Below, piece after piece: positions 1 to 9,889 of a DNA stretch of 64,000 nucleotides. A program made the position numbers and the translations under genes. The DNA comes from Psychroflexus salis (GTDB lineage: Bacteria > Bacteroidota > Bacteroidia > Flavobacteriales > Flavobacteriaceae), in assembly GCF_014640175.1 (NCBI RefSeq), contig NZ_BMGL01000005.1, positions 62,001 through 126,000 of the forward strand, in the 5' to 3' direction. A model generated the notes under the pieces. It saw only the letters and a list, made by a program, of their open reading frames with translations, was not told the DNA's origin and searched no databases. Position 1 is the first letter of the stretch; each line of letters starts with the position of its first letter.

Positions 1-2405
1 TTAACCACTTCATTGGTTTTACGGTCTTTACCACGCAATTTGGTATATTCAATTTCAATTTGCGGTATGTAATCGGTAGAAATTAATTCTAAGTACGAAT
101 CTTTATGATCTGAGATGATATTTTCTTCGCGTTCTTCATTTTCAACGAAAAAGCGCTTTACATAAAAGCGTTCTTTTTCTCCATCGAAGTATACAGCAGA
201 AATCGGTTTTTTAGGAATCCACTTTTCCATAACAATGATGTCTTTTTCGAAATGGGTAGTTAACTCTGGACGGATGGTTTTTACAATTCCACTTTGAGTG
301 ATAATTAAAATACGGTCTTCGCCCCTAAAAGCACCCAATAATTCGCCACGCTCATCTACATTTAAACGTTTTACAGTATCATCGAACCAAATTTTTCTAG
401 GTTTTAAAGTGGAAACGCCTTCTTCTTTAAGTTCTACTTTTTTTATGGCAAATTTAGTTACTAAATTACCTTTTGTAGATCGGCCTTTAATGGCTAAATC
501 TGCAAAATCGATATCGAATTTTACTTTTCGAATGCTCTTACTTTGGCGCAAATGTACAGAGACAGTTTCTGCTTCTCCATTGGGATTTGCAGAAAAATAG
601 TAAACTTTTGTGCCTGGTTTATCTTTACCAACAGAATAGGCTCTATTTCTAGTAATAGAAGTTACTGCAAAGCGTTTCATAAAACTGCTGCCATTTTTTC
701 CATCGCGGTAAATTAAATTGTAAATGGTACGTTTGTCTTTTTTCTTAAAAATACCTACGTAAAGGATATTTTTCCCTATAAATGTTTTTGAATCGACTTT
801 AGTAACCATCATGGTACCATTTTCTGTAAAGCAAATAATGTCGTCTATATCAGAGCAATCGGTTACGTATTCTTCCTTTTTAAGTGAAGTACCAATAAAA
901 CCTTCTTTGCGATTTACATAAAGTTTATGGTTACGAATAACTACTTTAGTAGCTTCTATATTTTCGAAGGGTTGTATTTCAGTTTTGCGTTCTTTGCCTT
1001 CTCCATAGGTTTTTTTAAGTCGCTCAAAATGGGCAATAGCATATTCAATTAAGTTAGCTAGGTGGTGTTTTACTTTTTCAATTTCACCTTCAAGCGCATC
1101 AATTTTTTGCTGTGCTTTATCTAAATCGAATTTAGAAATTCGCTTAATTTTAATTTCAGTTAAACGAATAATATCTTCTCGAGTAACTGCTCTTTTTAAA
1201 TGTTTTATAAATGGTTTTAAACCATCATCTATAGCCTGAATAACCGCTTCCCAAGTTTCTTGGTCTTCAATATCACGGTAAATTCTGTTTTCTATAAAAA
1301 TACGTTCTAATGAAGCAAAATGCCATTGTTCTTCTAACTCATCGAGTTTTATTTCTAACTCGCGTTTAAGCAAATGCACAGTATGCTCTGTACTTTTTCT
1401 AAGTAATTCTGATACACCTAAAAACTGTGGTTTATCTTCGTAAATTACGCATGATAGTGGAGAAATTGAGACTTCGCAATTGGTGAAAGCATAAAGTGCA
1501 TCAATAGTTTTGTCTGGTGAAATATTAGCGGGTAAATGAATCAGTATTTCAACCTGCGAAGATGTATTATCTTCAATTTTTTTGATTTTAATTTTTCCTT
1601 TGTCGTTGGCTTTTAAAATAGAATCGATTAGCGAACTGGTGTTTGTACCATGTGGAATTTCGTTGATTACCAGTGTTTTTTTATCTAGTACTTCTATTTT
1701 GGCTCGTAATCTTATTTTCCCCCCGCGTAAACCATCGTTGTATTCAGACACATCCATTATTCCTGCAGTAGGAAAATCTGGATAAATGGTAAAGCGTTTT
1801 CCTTTTAAATGCTTTATGGAAGCATCTATTAATTCTAAAAAATTGTGTGGTAAAATTCGTGTACTTAAACCTACAGCAATACCTTCGGCTCCTTGTGCTA
1901 GAACCATCGGGAATTTTACTGGTAAATTTACAGGCTCGTCTTTTCTTCCATCGTAAGAAATTTGCCATTGCGTAGTTTTCGGATTAAAAACTACATCTAA
2001 GGCAAATTTAGAGAGCCGAGCTTCAATATACCGCGAAGCTGCAGCTCGATCGCCTGTTAAAATATTTCCCCAATTACCTTGGGTATCGATAAGTAAATCT
2101 TTTTGGCCTATTTGTACAATAGCATCGGCAATACTTGCATCTCCATGCGGATGGTATTGCATGGTGTGCCCTACAATGTTAGCAACTTTGTTGTAGCGAC
2201 CATCGTCTAAGTCTTTCATAGAATGTAAAATTCTACGTTGCACGGGTTTAAAACCATCTTCTAAAGCAGGAACGGCACGCTCCATAATTACATAAGATGC
2301 ATAGTCTAAGAACCAATCTTGGTACATACCAGAGATTTTGATAAGCTCGTTAGCAGAATCTTGAGTATGTTCGTCTTCAGATGAAGGAAAATCTTGTTCG
2401 TTCAT
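1..2405 (-). CDS. parC: DNA topoisomerase IV subunit A (partial, 3' end off the left edge)
   Basis: This is the DNA-cleaving and rejoining subunit that works with ParE to decatenate and relax DNA. About 801 codons lie in the window; the frame runs through base 1 without a stop. The protein shows the YHPHGDAS motif near residues 84-91 and the catalytic tyrosine near residue 126 in AASRYIEARLS, followed by a long coiled-coil region and a basic C-terminal part. The ATG at 2405 is the only good start, 6 bases after the stop of the small gene at 2412-2882, so parE, the small gene and parC probably form one transcript. The pairing with an adjacent parE of the short ParE type favours topoisomerase IV over gyrase A. 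Confidence 0.93.
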   Translation of the reverse strand, partial: MNEQDFPSSEDEHTQDSANELIKISGMYQDWFLDYASYVIMERAVPALEDGFKPVQRRILHSMKDLDDGRYNKVANIVGHTMQYHPHGDASIADAIVQIGQKDLLIDTQGNWGNILTGDRAAASRYIEARLSKFALDVVFNPKTTQWQISYDGRKDEPVNLPVKFPMVLAQGAEGIAVGLSTRILPHNFLELIDASIKHLKGKRFTIYPDFPTAGIMDVSEYNDGLRGGKIRLRAKIEVLDKKTLVINEIPHGTNTSSLIDSILKANDKGKIKIKKIEDNTSSQVEILIHLPANISPDKTIDALYAFTNCEVSISPLSCVIYEDKPQFLGVSELLRKSTEHTVHLLKRELEIKLDELEEQWHFASLERIFIENRIYRDIEDQETWEAVIQAIDDGLKPFIKHLKRAVTREDIIRLTEIKIKRISKFDLDKAQQKIDALEGEIEKVKHHLANLIEYAIAHFERLKKTYGEGKERKTEIQPFENIEATKVVIRNHKLYVNRKEGFIGTSLKKEEYVTDCSDIDDIICFTENGTMMVTKVDSKTFIGKNILYVGIFKKKDKRTIYNLIYRDGKNGSSFMKRFAVTSITRNRAYSVGKDKPGTKVYYFSANPNGEAETVSVHLRQSKSIRKVKFDIDFADLAIKGRSTKGNLVTKFAIKKVELKEEGVSTLKPRKIWFDDTVKRLNVDERGELLGAFRGEDRILIITQSGIVKTIRPELTTHFEKDIIVMEKWIPKKPISAVYFDGEKERFYVKRFFVENEEREENIISDHKDSYLELISTDYIPQIEIEYTKLRGKDRKTNEVV

Positions 2406-2411
2406 GCAGTT

Positions 2412-2882
2412 TTAGGACTTGTTTTTTTTGATTAACTTATTTAATGATTGTTTTAAATAATTTATTTTTCGTGGACTTACAAAAGTAATGTTACAATGCC
2501 TAGAATAAGACTTGTTGTTACTTTCAATATAAATTATAAGTCTTTTGTAGATTAAGAAATTATAAACTTTATAATCTACAATTCTAGATCTTCTAATCTC
2601 GATAGCATTACCGCGATAGTTAAGAAAATTACTTAAAATTACTCCTCGGTTTAAAAATACAACTACTTCTCCTTCACTATCATATTCAAAATACTTCCAG
2701 CCAAAATAAACATAAACTAAGCCTACAAATATAGAGGCTAAAGCTAGGTAGTAATATCTTTTAGAAGGAAACAAAGTACCATCTAACTGAAAATTCAGAA
2801 AGATAATTAAGAAAAAAGATACTACTGAAAAGTAGTAAATTCCTGGTATAATTTTAATGGTATTATAATTGGTTAATCTCAT
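2412..2882 (-). CDS. Small membrane protein of unknown function between parE and parC
   Basis: I do not recognise the family. The 156-residue protein has two hydrophobic segments (about residues 17-32 and 44-62, the second ending in YVYFGWKYF) followed by a soluble, basic C-terminal half rich in beta-type and aromatic residues, a layout that resembles small membrane-anchored PH-like domain proteins; that resemblance is inference. Its ATG lies 20 bases inside the 3' end of parE and its stop is 6 bases before parC, so it is probably translated by coupling within the topoisomerase operon. The overlap and open frame support it as a real gene. Confidence 0.7.
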   Translation of the reverse strand: MRLTNYNTIKIIPGIYYFSVVSFFLIIFLNFQLDGTLFPSKRYYYLALASIFVGLVYVYFGWKYFEYDSEGEVVVFLNRGVILSNFLNYRGNAIEIRRSRIVDYKVYNFLIYKRLIIYIESNNKSYSRHCNITFVSPRKINYLKQSLNKLIKKNKS

Positions 2883-4737
2883 CTTGTATTTCTTCTACTA
2901 AATCTACTTCTAAGCGTAAATTATCGATTATAAATTCTTGTCGGTCTGGTGTGTTTTTTCCCATATAAAAGCTTAAAAGCTCATCTATGGTTTTATCTTT
3001 ATCAAGCATAACTGGATCTAGACGTATATCGTCTCCTATAAAGTTTTTAAACTCGTCTGGAGATATTTCACCTAAACCTTTAAATCGGGTAATTTCTGGT
3101 TTTCCTGTAAGTTTTTTTATGGCATCTCTGCGTTCTTGTTCTGAATAGCAGTAAATAGTTTCTTTTTTATTACGCACTCTAAATAAGGGAGTTTGCATGA
3201 TATACAGGTGTCCTTCGCGAATTAATTCTGGGAAAAATTGAAGAAAAAAAGTAATAATCAACAAACGGATGTGCATTCCATCTACATCGGCATCTGTAGC
3301 AATTACAATATTATTGTAGCGCAAATCTTCAATAGAGTCTTCTATATTTAATGCAGCTTGTAGTAAATTAAATTCTTCATTTTCGTACACAATTTTTTTA
3401 CTTAAGCCGAAAGAATTTAATGGTTTACCTTTTAAACTAAAAACAGCTTGTGTATTTACGTTTCTAGATTTGGTTATGCTTCCACTAGCCGAATCTCCTT
3501 CGGTAATAAAAAGTGTAGTATCTAAATAACCTTCTTTATTTATGTCGGATAAATGAATACGGCAATCGCGAAGTTTCTTGTTATGCAAGCTTGCTTTTTT
3601 AGCACGATCTTTAGCTAATTTACGAATACCAGAAAGTTCTTTCCTTTCTTTTTCTGCTTGCAAGATTTTACGCTGTAACTTGTCTGCCGTTTCAGTATTT
3701 TTATGGAGATAATTATCCAAATTTCTTTTTAAAAAATCTACAATATAAGTACGTACGGTAGGCAAGTTACCCCCCATATCTGTCGATCCTAACTTTGTTT
3801 TGGTCTGACTTTCAAAAACAGGCTCCATTACTTTGATGCTAATGGCTGCTGTAATGGATTTACGAATATCGCTAGGATCGTGATTTTTACCAAAGAATTC
3901 GCGGATGGTTTTAACTACAGCTTCCTTAAAAGCAGCTAAGTGCGTACCACCTTGAGTAGTGTGTTGACCATTCACAAAACTATGGTATTCTTCGCTATAT
4001 TGAGCTTTGCTAAACGTAAGTGCTACTTCTATATCTTCTCCACGCAAATGGATAATTGGGAAGAGTCTGTTTTCTTGTGCAATGCTATCGCCCAATAAAT
4101 CTTTTAAACCTTCTTCAGAATAAAACTTTTCACCATTAAAAATTATACTAAGTCCAGGATTCAGGTAGACATAATTTTTAAGCATTTTGGTAATGTATTC
4201 CTGACGGTAAGTATATTTTTTGAAAATTTCTTCATCTGGAACAAAAGTAACTTTGGTTCCTTTTCTTCTTGAAGTTTCTTCTAGTTGTTCTGTGTTTATT
4301 AAAACTCCTTTTTCAAATTCAGCAGAAACAGATTGGTTATCTCGTGTAGACTCTACTCGAAAATAAGACGATAAAGCATTAACTGCTTTGGTACCAACTC
4401 CATTAAGACCAACAGATTTCTTAAAAGCTTTGGTATCGTATTTACCACCTGTATTCATTTTAGATACTACATCTACAACTTTACCTAAAGGAATACCACG
4501 CCCATAATCGCGTACAATTAAGCGATTGTTTTGCAGCGAAATTTCTATCGTTTTACCCGAACCCATGACGAATTCGTCTATAGAGTTGTCTAAAACTTCT
4601 TTTAATAAAATATAAATACCATCATCGCCGCTAGAGCCGTCTCCAAGTTTTCCAATATACATACCTGGACGCATGCGTATGTGCGCCTTCCAGTCTAAAG
4701 ATTTAATATTATCTTCTGTATACTTAGTTTCTTCCAT
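2863..4737 (-). CDS. parE: DNA topoisomerase IV subunit B (ATPase)
   Basis: This 624-residue protein is the ATP-hydrolysing subunit that drives strand passage with ParC. The GHKL ATPase motifs are present in order: [10 protein letters not shown] (about residues 47-56), DYGRGIPLG, and [16 protein letters not shown]. The TOPRIM metal site follows with [10 protein letters not shown] and [13 protein letters not shown], then FKGLGE near the C-terminus. The length is that of ParE rather than of the longer GyrB, which supports topoisomerase IV. The ATG at 4737 is clear. The 3' end overlaps the next small gene by 20 bases. Confidence 0.95.
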   Translation of the reverse strand: MEETKYTEDNIKSLDWKAHIRMRPGMYIGKLGDGSSGDDGIYILLKEVLDNSIDEFVMGSGKTIEISLQNNRLIVRDYGRGIPLGKVVDVVSKMNTGGKYDTKAFKKSVGLNGVGTKAVNALSSYFRVESTRDNQSVSAEFEKGVLINTEQLEETSRRKGTKVTFVPDEEIFKKYTYRQEYITKMLKNYVYLNPGLSIIFNGEKFYSEEGLKDLLGDSIAQENRLFPIIHLRGEDIEVALTFSKAQYSEEYHSFVNGQHTTQGGTHLAAFKEAVVKTIREFFGKNHDPSDIRKSITAAISIKVMEPVFESQTKTKLGSTDMGGNLPTVRTYIVDFLKRNLDNYLHKNTETADKLQRKILQAEKERKELSGIRKLAKDRAKKASLHNKKLRDCRIHLSDINKEGYLDTTLFITEGDSASGSITKSRNVNTQAVFSLKGKPLNSFGLSKKIVYENEEFNLLQAALNIEDSIEDLRYNNIVIATDADVDGMHIRLLIITFFLQFFPELIREGHLYIMQTPLFRVRNKKETIYCYSEQERRDAIKKLTGKPEITRFKGLGEISPDEFKNFIGDDIRLDPVMLDKDKTIDELLSFYMGKNTPDRQEFIIDNLRLEVDLVEEIQDEINQL

Positions 4738-4825
4738 GATTGTTGTAGATGGGCGAAATATAACAATTAATATTCAAGCCTAAAGTCAAATTAGCCTAAA
4801 AAAATTAACAACTTATCAACCTAAG

Positions 4826-5551
4826 TTATTTATACCTCAACCATTTTTCCATTAACACTTGGCCTTGAGTATCCCTACCGCTATGATGCCATAAATCGTG
4901 ATCAATTTTTTTATAAAAAGAAAGCGACCTACCAACATTGCTAGGATCTTTCGAAAAGAACTCAATATGCTCTATGTAGTTTTGGTCGTTACTAGTCCAT
5001 GTACCACCGCTCGAACCAACAAATTTTCCAGTTTCACTATTTAAAGCCAATACTTGGTATCGGTGGTTAGTTAATAGCTTTAAAGTTTTACGGGGTGCAT
5101 ATTCAATTCTTCGCCAATCTGGATCTCCTTCGTCTTGTTTTTTATGAATTCGCCAGCAAGTGGCCATTAACTTGTTGTCGGCTTCATCTATTTTTAGCCA
5201 TTTTTGCACTTCTCCAGTACTCAAATTTGTTATTCTTAAATTTTCAGCTTCCATTATAGCCTTATACGATGTGGTAGTTCCTGAGCGTTCTGGATTTGTA
5301 GAATCTATTTCGTAATTTTCTTTGTAGTTAAAAAATTCATATTGGTATGTTCCGCCACCAGCTTCAATAAACTCGCCTGTTGATTTGTGATAAGCGGCGT
5401 AAGTAAAATATAAATCGCTATGTAATTTAATCATTTCATAATCTACGGCAACTCCATCTTTTTCAATCAATTTCCATGCACCGTTTAAACTTTGAGAATT
5501 GGCAGTGTACGCAAATACAAATACTAAAAACAAGATTATTTTATTATTCAT
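4826..5551 (-). CDS. Secreted two-repeat protein of unknown function
   Basis: I do not recognise a characterised family. The ATG at 5551 gives a 241-residue product whose first 20 residues (MNNKIILFLVFVFAYTANSQ) form a typical signal peptide; a longer frame upstream would place 19 unlikely residues before it. The mature protein contains two related modules, about residues 22-120 and 125-241, each with a Trp near the start or middle, a GGTY/GGTW motif (AGGGTYQYEFF and SSGGTWTSND) and a C-terminal KWL motif (VQKWLKI and MEKWLRYK). This suggests an internal duplication of a lipocalin-like or DUF4488-like beta fold in the periplasm. It appears to be a single-gene unit. Confidence 0.75.
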   Translation of the reverse strand: MNNKIILFLVFVFAYTANSQSLNGAWKLIEKDGVAVDYEMIKLHSDLYFTYAAYHKSTGEFIEAGGGTYQYEFFNYKENYEIDSTNPERSGTTTSYKAIMEAENLRITNLSTGEVQKWLKIDEADNKLMATCWRIHKKQDEGDPDWRRIEYAPRKTLKLLTNHRYQVLALNSETGKFVGSSGGTWTSNDQNYIEHIEFFSKDPSNVGRSLSFYKKIDHDLWHHSGRDTQGQVLMEKWLRYK

Positions 5552-5848
5552 AATGAAAAATTTTATGTGTAAACAATTAAATAAAAATAATACCAAAAAA
5601 CATTCCACAGCTTCATTACAGTCAATTTTAATTTAATTTATTGGGTTTTTAACACTTGATAAACATCGTGAAAATATTGTTGTTTATATTTGGCAATGTG
5701 AAACTCATTTTAGCGTGTCCATGAGTATGGCAAATTCTTAGTTTTAAAAAGTCAACTTTATACTACATAAAATTTTCATACTTTTAAAAATCCTTTGCTA
5801 GCAAATAAATTGTTTAGTGAAGAATTATAGCTCTAAACGTATGATAAA

Positions 5849-7737
5849 ATGGCTGAAAAAGAAATTAAAACTTATTTTATATATGAAGAAGAAGCTTTTC
5901 GGGAAATAGATGAAGCGATAATTGAACATATTAAAGCTTCTTTTGATGAACTTATAAGCTATCAAAATCAAGTTTTCGATGAATTAAATGATACTTGTAA
6001 AGTTGCTGTATTTATTCCAGATGAAGCCATTAACAGCTGTATTTTAAAAGCTCATGAAAAAGGATTTAGTCTTGGCTTTTTACCACATCCAAAAGCAATA
6101 AAAGCTACAAACAGCTTTCACATTGAAGAAGACTTAGCACAAGCTGTAGATGAATTTTTAGATATAGAGCAACTTGTTGAAAGCGATTTATTGTATTGCA
6201 ATGAAATGCTTATCAACAATTATATGGTAATTGGAGATATTATAACCGAAATCACCAAAAAAGACCAACAAAATTCCACATTTCAAAAAGCCAAAAACTT
6301 TGTTCAATTTGCCAAAAAAATCAATCGCATTCGCCCTAAATCTTTAAGCCTAAAAGCTGATGATAAAGATGAATTTGAAACAGCCGCTGCTGGAATTCTA
6401 ATTACTCCCCATGCCAAAAACGCTGTAATTTCAAGAATTATTTTAGAAAATTCTTTTTTAAATGATGGGCTCTTTCATTGCTTAATCTTTTCGCCTAGAA
6501 GTTTTACTAAAGTTTTATTTGCATACATAAAAATGCTCTTTAGTTTTAAAGAAAAAAAGGCACAACTCATCTTTCATTTTTAGGACACATAAAAACTGAT
6601 GAATTAAAAATAAGCTACCCCAAAGAAGAGTCTTGTACCTTGGATGGCGAAATGATTAAAGCCAAAACCTTTCATATAAAAATAGATGGACATTTTAAGC
6701 TGGTGCCAAGCAAAAAATTGCTGTTTACAAATGAAGAAAAAGGAAATCAGCGGGTTTTTAAAATTTCACAATTACCAAAAGGAAAAGACCTTATCGAAAT
6801 GCTTTCAAAAAAGCTTCCTTTTATAGAAAATGCTTCCACTTCAGAATTTAAGGATTTGTTTACCGTCTTACGAGATAATGCAGAAACAAAGGCATCTTAT
6901 ATAGTGCTAATGGTACTTTCTACTGTATTAGCCACATTTGGACTGTTTGCTAATTCTAATCCTATTGTAATAGGTGCTATGATTTTAGCCCCTTTAATTT
7001 CACCAGTTATTTCTTTGTCTATGGGAACTTTACGCCAAGATAGAAGTTTGATAAAAGATAGTTTAATTACTATTAGTTGGGGCTTATTCTTTTCTTATTT
7101 AGCAGCGATTGTTCTTACATTAATTACGCCTTTGTATGCGGTAAATTCGGAAATTAGTTCACGTTTAGAACCCAATTTACTCGATTTAGGGGTTGCTGTT
7201 GTTTCGGGTGCTGCTGGCGCTTATGCACATGCCAACACAAATGTTGCTAAAACCCTAGCTGGTGTTGCTATTGCTGTTGCATTAGTACCACCTTTAGCGG
7301 TTTCAGGAATTGGCATAGGATGGGGAGATTGGAGTGTATTTATCGGTGCATTTTTGCTTTTAATAACCAACTTAACCGGAATGGTTTTGTCGGGAGCTTT
7401 TACTTTTTTATTAATGGGATATAGTCCTTTTAAAATTGCAAAAAAAGGTTTGTTAATTTCCTTAATTATTGTCTTAGCGGTTAGCATTCCACTAGGTTAT
7501 GGCTTTGTACAAGTGGTGAAAGAAAATAGCATTGTAAATTCTATCGATCAAACTCAGGTTGATGATTTAATTATAAAAGACGTAGAAATTATACAAAAAA
7601 AGCCTTTGAAGTTATCTATTAAACTAGTTGCTGAAAAAACACCCACTGATGCAGACCTTGAAAAGGTGAAAAATACTATTGAAAAGCGTCTTCAGAAAAA
7701 AGTGAGCTTAGAAATCAATATTAATTTAGAAAAATAA
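5849..7737 (+). pseudogene. DUF389 hydrophobic-domain membrane protein, split by a -1 frame change
   Basis: Two open frames encode one protein family. The first (5849-6583) gives a soluble N-terminal region with a weak diacylglycerol-kinase-like flavour. The second is open from 6550 and carries the TIGR00341/DUF389 membrane domain (SNPIVIGAMILAPLISPVIS, then several hydrophobic spans). A -1 change at the A-run 6552-6558 joins them as ...FKEKKGTTHLSFLGHIKTDEL..., giving about 629 residues. The nominal start of the second frame at 6640 is a TTG inside this domain and is unlikely to be real. The break site is the heptamer A AAA AAG in the frame used by dnaX-type programmed frameshifts, so the gene may be broken by an indel or may be recoded. 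Its stop directly abuts the next gene. Confidence 0.7.
6553..6559 (+). other. A AAA AAG slippery heptamer at the DUF389 frame break
   Basis: In the upstream reading frame the codons read GAA AAA AAG GCA, so bases 6553-6559 fit the X XXY YYZ rule exactly. Slipping back one base continues into the downstream domain with GGC. I see no convincing Shine-Dalgarno-like stimulator upstream and no strong stem-loop within the next 40 bases, which weakens the recoding interpretation against a simple homopolymer indel. Confidence 0.4.
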
Positions 7738-8976
7738 ATGCTGAAAAATTTTCAAAACATTGGTCCTGGTTTTTTGCTAGCGGGTGCAGCGATTGGGGTT
7801 TCGCACCTTGTTCAAGCTACTAGAGCTGGAGCAGAATATGGATGGATTTTAATTACTGCATTATTAATAGCTTGCATTTCAAAATATCCATTTTTAATGC
7901 TTGGACCTCGTTACACAGCAGCAACGGGTAAAAACTTAATTGAAGGTTATAAACGTTTAGGTAAGTTTCAATATTACACCTATGCCGTAATTACTTTAGG
8001 AAGTATGTTTATTATTTTAGCTGCTGTAAGTCTAGTTACAGCCGGTATTGCTGCTTATTTTATTCCTTTAGAAATCAGTTTGACTTCTTGGTGCATTATG
8101 TTGCTAACTTTGTGTTTTATCATTTTGTTTTTAGGAAAATATAGTGCGCTAGACAGTAGTATGAAAATTATAATTAGCCTACTTAGTTTACTCACTTTTT
8201 GTGCTGTAATAATTGCTGCTATTAAAGTTGATCATTCTAAAATAATGAATACACATCCAAGCCTAACAAGCATGAGCAGTATAGCATTTATAATTGCATT
8301 CATGGGTTGGATGCCCATACCGATAGATGCGTCTATTTGGCACTCTATTTGGACAAAAGAAAAAAGTATACAAACCGGTAAAAAAACAAGTGCTCAAGAT
8401 GCTATTTGGGATTTTAATATTGGTTATATAGCCGCATCAGCTATTGGGATTTTGTTTTTTATGCTTGGTGTTTTAGTAATGTATGGAAGCGGTATGGAGT
8501 TTTCGAGCAGCAGTGTTCAATTTTCTGCTCAATTAGTAAATTTATATGCTTTAACCTTAGGAGATTGAACAAAACTTTTTATTGCTGCTGCAGCATTTAT
8601 TACAATGTTTAGTACCACCTTAAGTGTAGCAGATGCATACCCAAGAGTAGTTACTGAGTTTTTTAGTATCGAAAAAAAACTTTTAAAAATTAATAAAAAT
8701 AAGGTCTACATAATTGCAATGCTATGTATTGGTTTGGTTTCTATAGGAATTATTCACTATGGAAGTAATAAATTTACATTGCTGGTAGACTTTGTAGCGA
8801 GCTTATCTTTTTTGGCATCGCCAGTTTTAGCGTGGTTTAACTTCCAACTTTTTACACAAAAAGAAATCCCAGATGAGTTTAAACTGAGTACAACTTTTAG
8901 ATTATTTAGCCTAGCTTGTTTGGCGAGTCTGGTAATTTTTAATATCGTTTACTTCTGGTTTAAGTTTTATGTATAA
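7738..8976 (+). pseudogene. Nramp-like membrane transporter interrupted by an in-frame TGA
   Basis: The frame starts at the ATG directly after the DUF389 stop and reads 276 codons to a TGA at 8566-8568, then continues in the same frame (TKLFIAAAAFITMFSTT...) to 8976. Together this is 412 codons, the normal size for Nramp-type transporters with about 11 membrane spans. The family resemblance is in GPGFLLAGAAIGVSHLVQ near the N-terminus and TMFSTTLSVADAYPRV after the stop. The canonical DPGN and MPH metal-binding motifs are not conserved (WMPIPIDASIWHS instead), so the substrate is uncertain. The interrupted position, LGD*TK, is one where a Trp codon (TGG) would fit, so a single G-to-A change would explain the stop. 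Readthrough or sequencing error are alternatives. Confidence 0.75.
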
Positions 8977-9004
8977 AAAAAACCACCTGAATCGGTGGTT
9001 TTTT
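8977..9004 (+). terminator. Rho-independent terminator
   Basis: A 7-bp stem (AACCACC at 8981-8987 with GGTGGTT at 8994-9000) with a 6-base loop is flanked by an A-run before and a T-run after. It lies directly after the Nramp-like gene and before the convergent stress-protein gene, so it may serve both directions. Confidence 0.85.
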
Positions 9005-9032
9005 AAATTAAAAATCGGTGAAGCTATATATG

Positions 9033-9872
9033 TTATTTATCTATTTTAAATGTAATAACAGGCAAAGTGGAGTGATTTACAACATCTTCTCCTATGCTTC
9101 CATTAAAAAAGTGAGAAATGCCACGTCTACCATGAGTCGGCATAGCTATTAAATCTGCTTTGGCATCTTTAGCTCCATTAAGCACACCTAGTTCTATGGT
9201 ATAATCATTATAAATCATAACATTTTCTTGGGCGTAAGGAACTTCTACTTTATGTAAAAATGCTCGCATTTGTTCTCTAATTTCTTCCGTACTATAAAAC
9301 TGATTGCCAGGTAAGTTTACGTAGAGCAACTTCATTTTGGCATCAAATTGTTTAGCGAATTCTTTGGCTTTTTCAAAAGGCTTCAAATTTTCTAACTCAA
9401 AGTTAGATGCAAAAATTACATTATTGATGGCAAAATCTTTCATTTCTTTTTTTACAACCAAAACGGGGACTTCCGATTTTCTAACAATTTTTTCAGTATT
9501 TGAACCGATTAAAACTTCTTTTAAACCGCTTGCTCCTACAGAACCCATAATTACTAAATCTACTTTGTTTTCTTCAACAGATTTATTAATCATAAAGGAT
9601 GTAGGACCAATTTCTACTTGGTCTTCAACATCAACACCTTCTAAATAGGGTTTTTCTAAGAATTTGGTGAAGCGCTTTTTAGCCATTTTTAAAAAGAACA
9701 TCACTTCTTGGTTGTCAACATTAAATTGGTCTGTTCCAAATAAGGACTCTGCCAATTCTACAACGTGAAGAATTACTATTTTCGAATTATTTTTTTTAGC
9801 CAATTGAGCTGCTACTTGAAGTGCGTTTTCAGATGGCTTTGAAAAGTCTACGGGTACTAAAATGGTTTTCAT
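9033..9872 (-). CDS. Universal stress protein, two tandem UspA domains
   Basis: The 279-residue cytoplasmic protein carries two UspA folds. The first (about 1-145) starts MKTILVPVDFSKPSENAL and contains the nucleotide-binding signature MGSVGASGLKEVLIGSNTE. The second (about 147-279) starts INNVIFASNFE and ends with MPTHGRRGISHFFNGSIGE and a typical LPVITF strand. Such proteins bind ATP or AMP and act in stress or oxygen adaptation. The gene begins 18 bases after the stop of hemN on the same strand, so the two are probably co-transcribed, which suits a low-oxygen response. Confidence 0.9.
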   Translation of the reverse strand: MKTILVPVDFSKPSENALQVAAQLAKKNNSKIVILHVVELAESLFGTDQFNVDNQEVMFFLKMAKKRFTKFLEKPYLEGVDVEDQVEIGPTSFMINKSVEENKVDLVIMGSVGASGLKEVLIGSNTEKIVRKSEVPVLVVKKEMKDFAINNVIFASNFELENLKPFEKAKEFAKQFDAKMKLLYVNLPGNQFYSTEEIREQMRAFLHKVEVPYAQENVMIYNDYTIELGVLNGAKDAKADLIAMPTHGRRGISHFFNGSIGEDVVNHSTLPVITFKIDK

Positions 9873-9889
9873 GTGGTTTGTTTTTTAAA

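Noticed and set aside
7738-8976. TGA read as tryptophan or selenocysteine in the Nramp-like gene
   Set aside because: Other genes in the window use TGA as their stop (for example those ending at 34761, 45754 and 48931), no tRNA or SECIS-type structure is seen, and the position is not catalytic.
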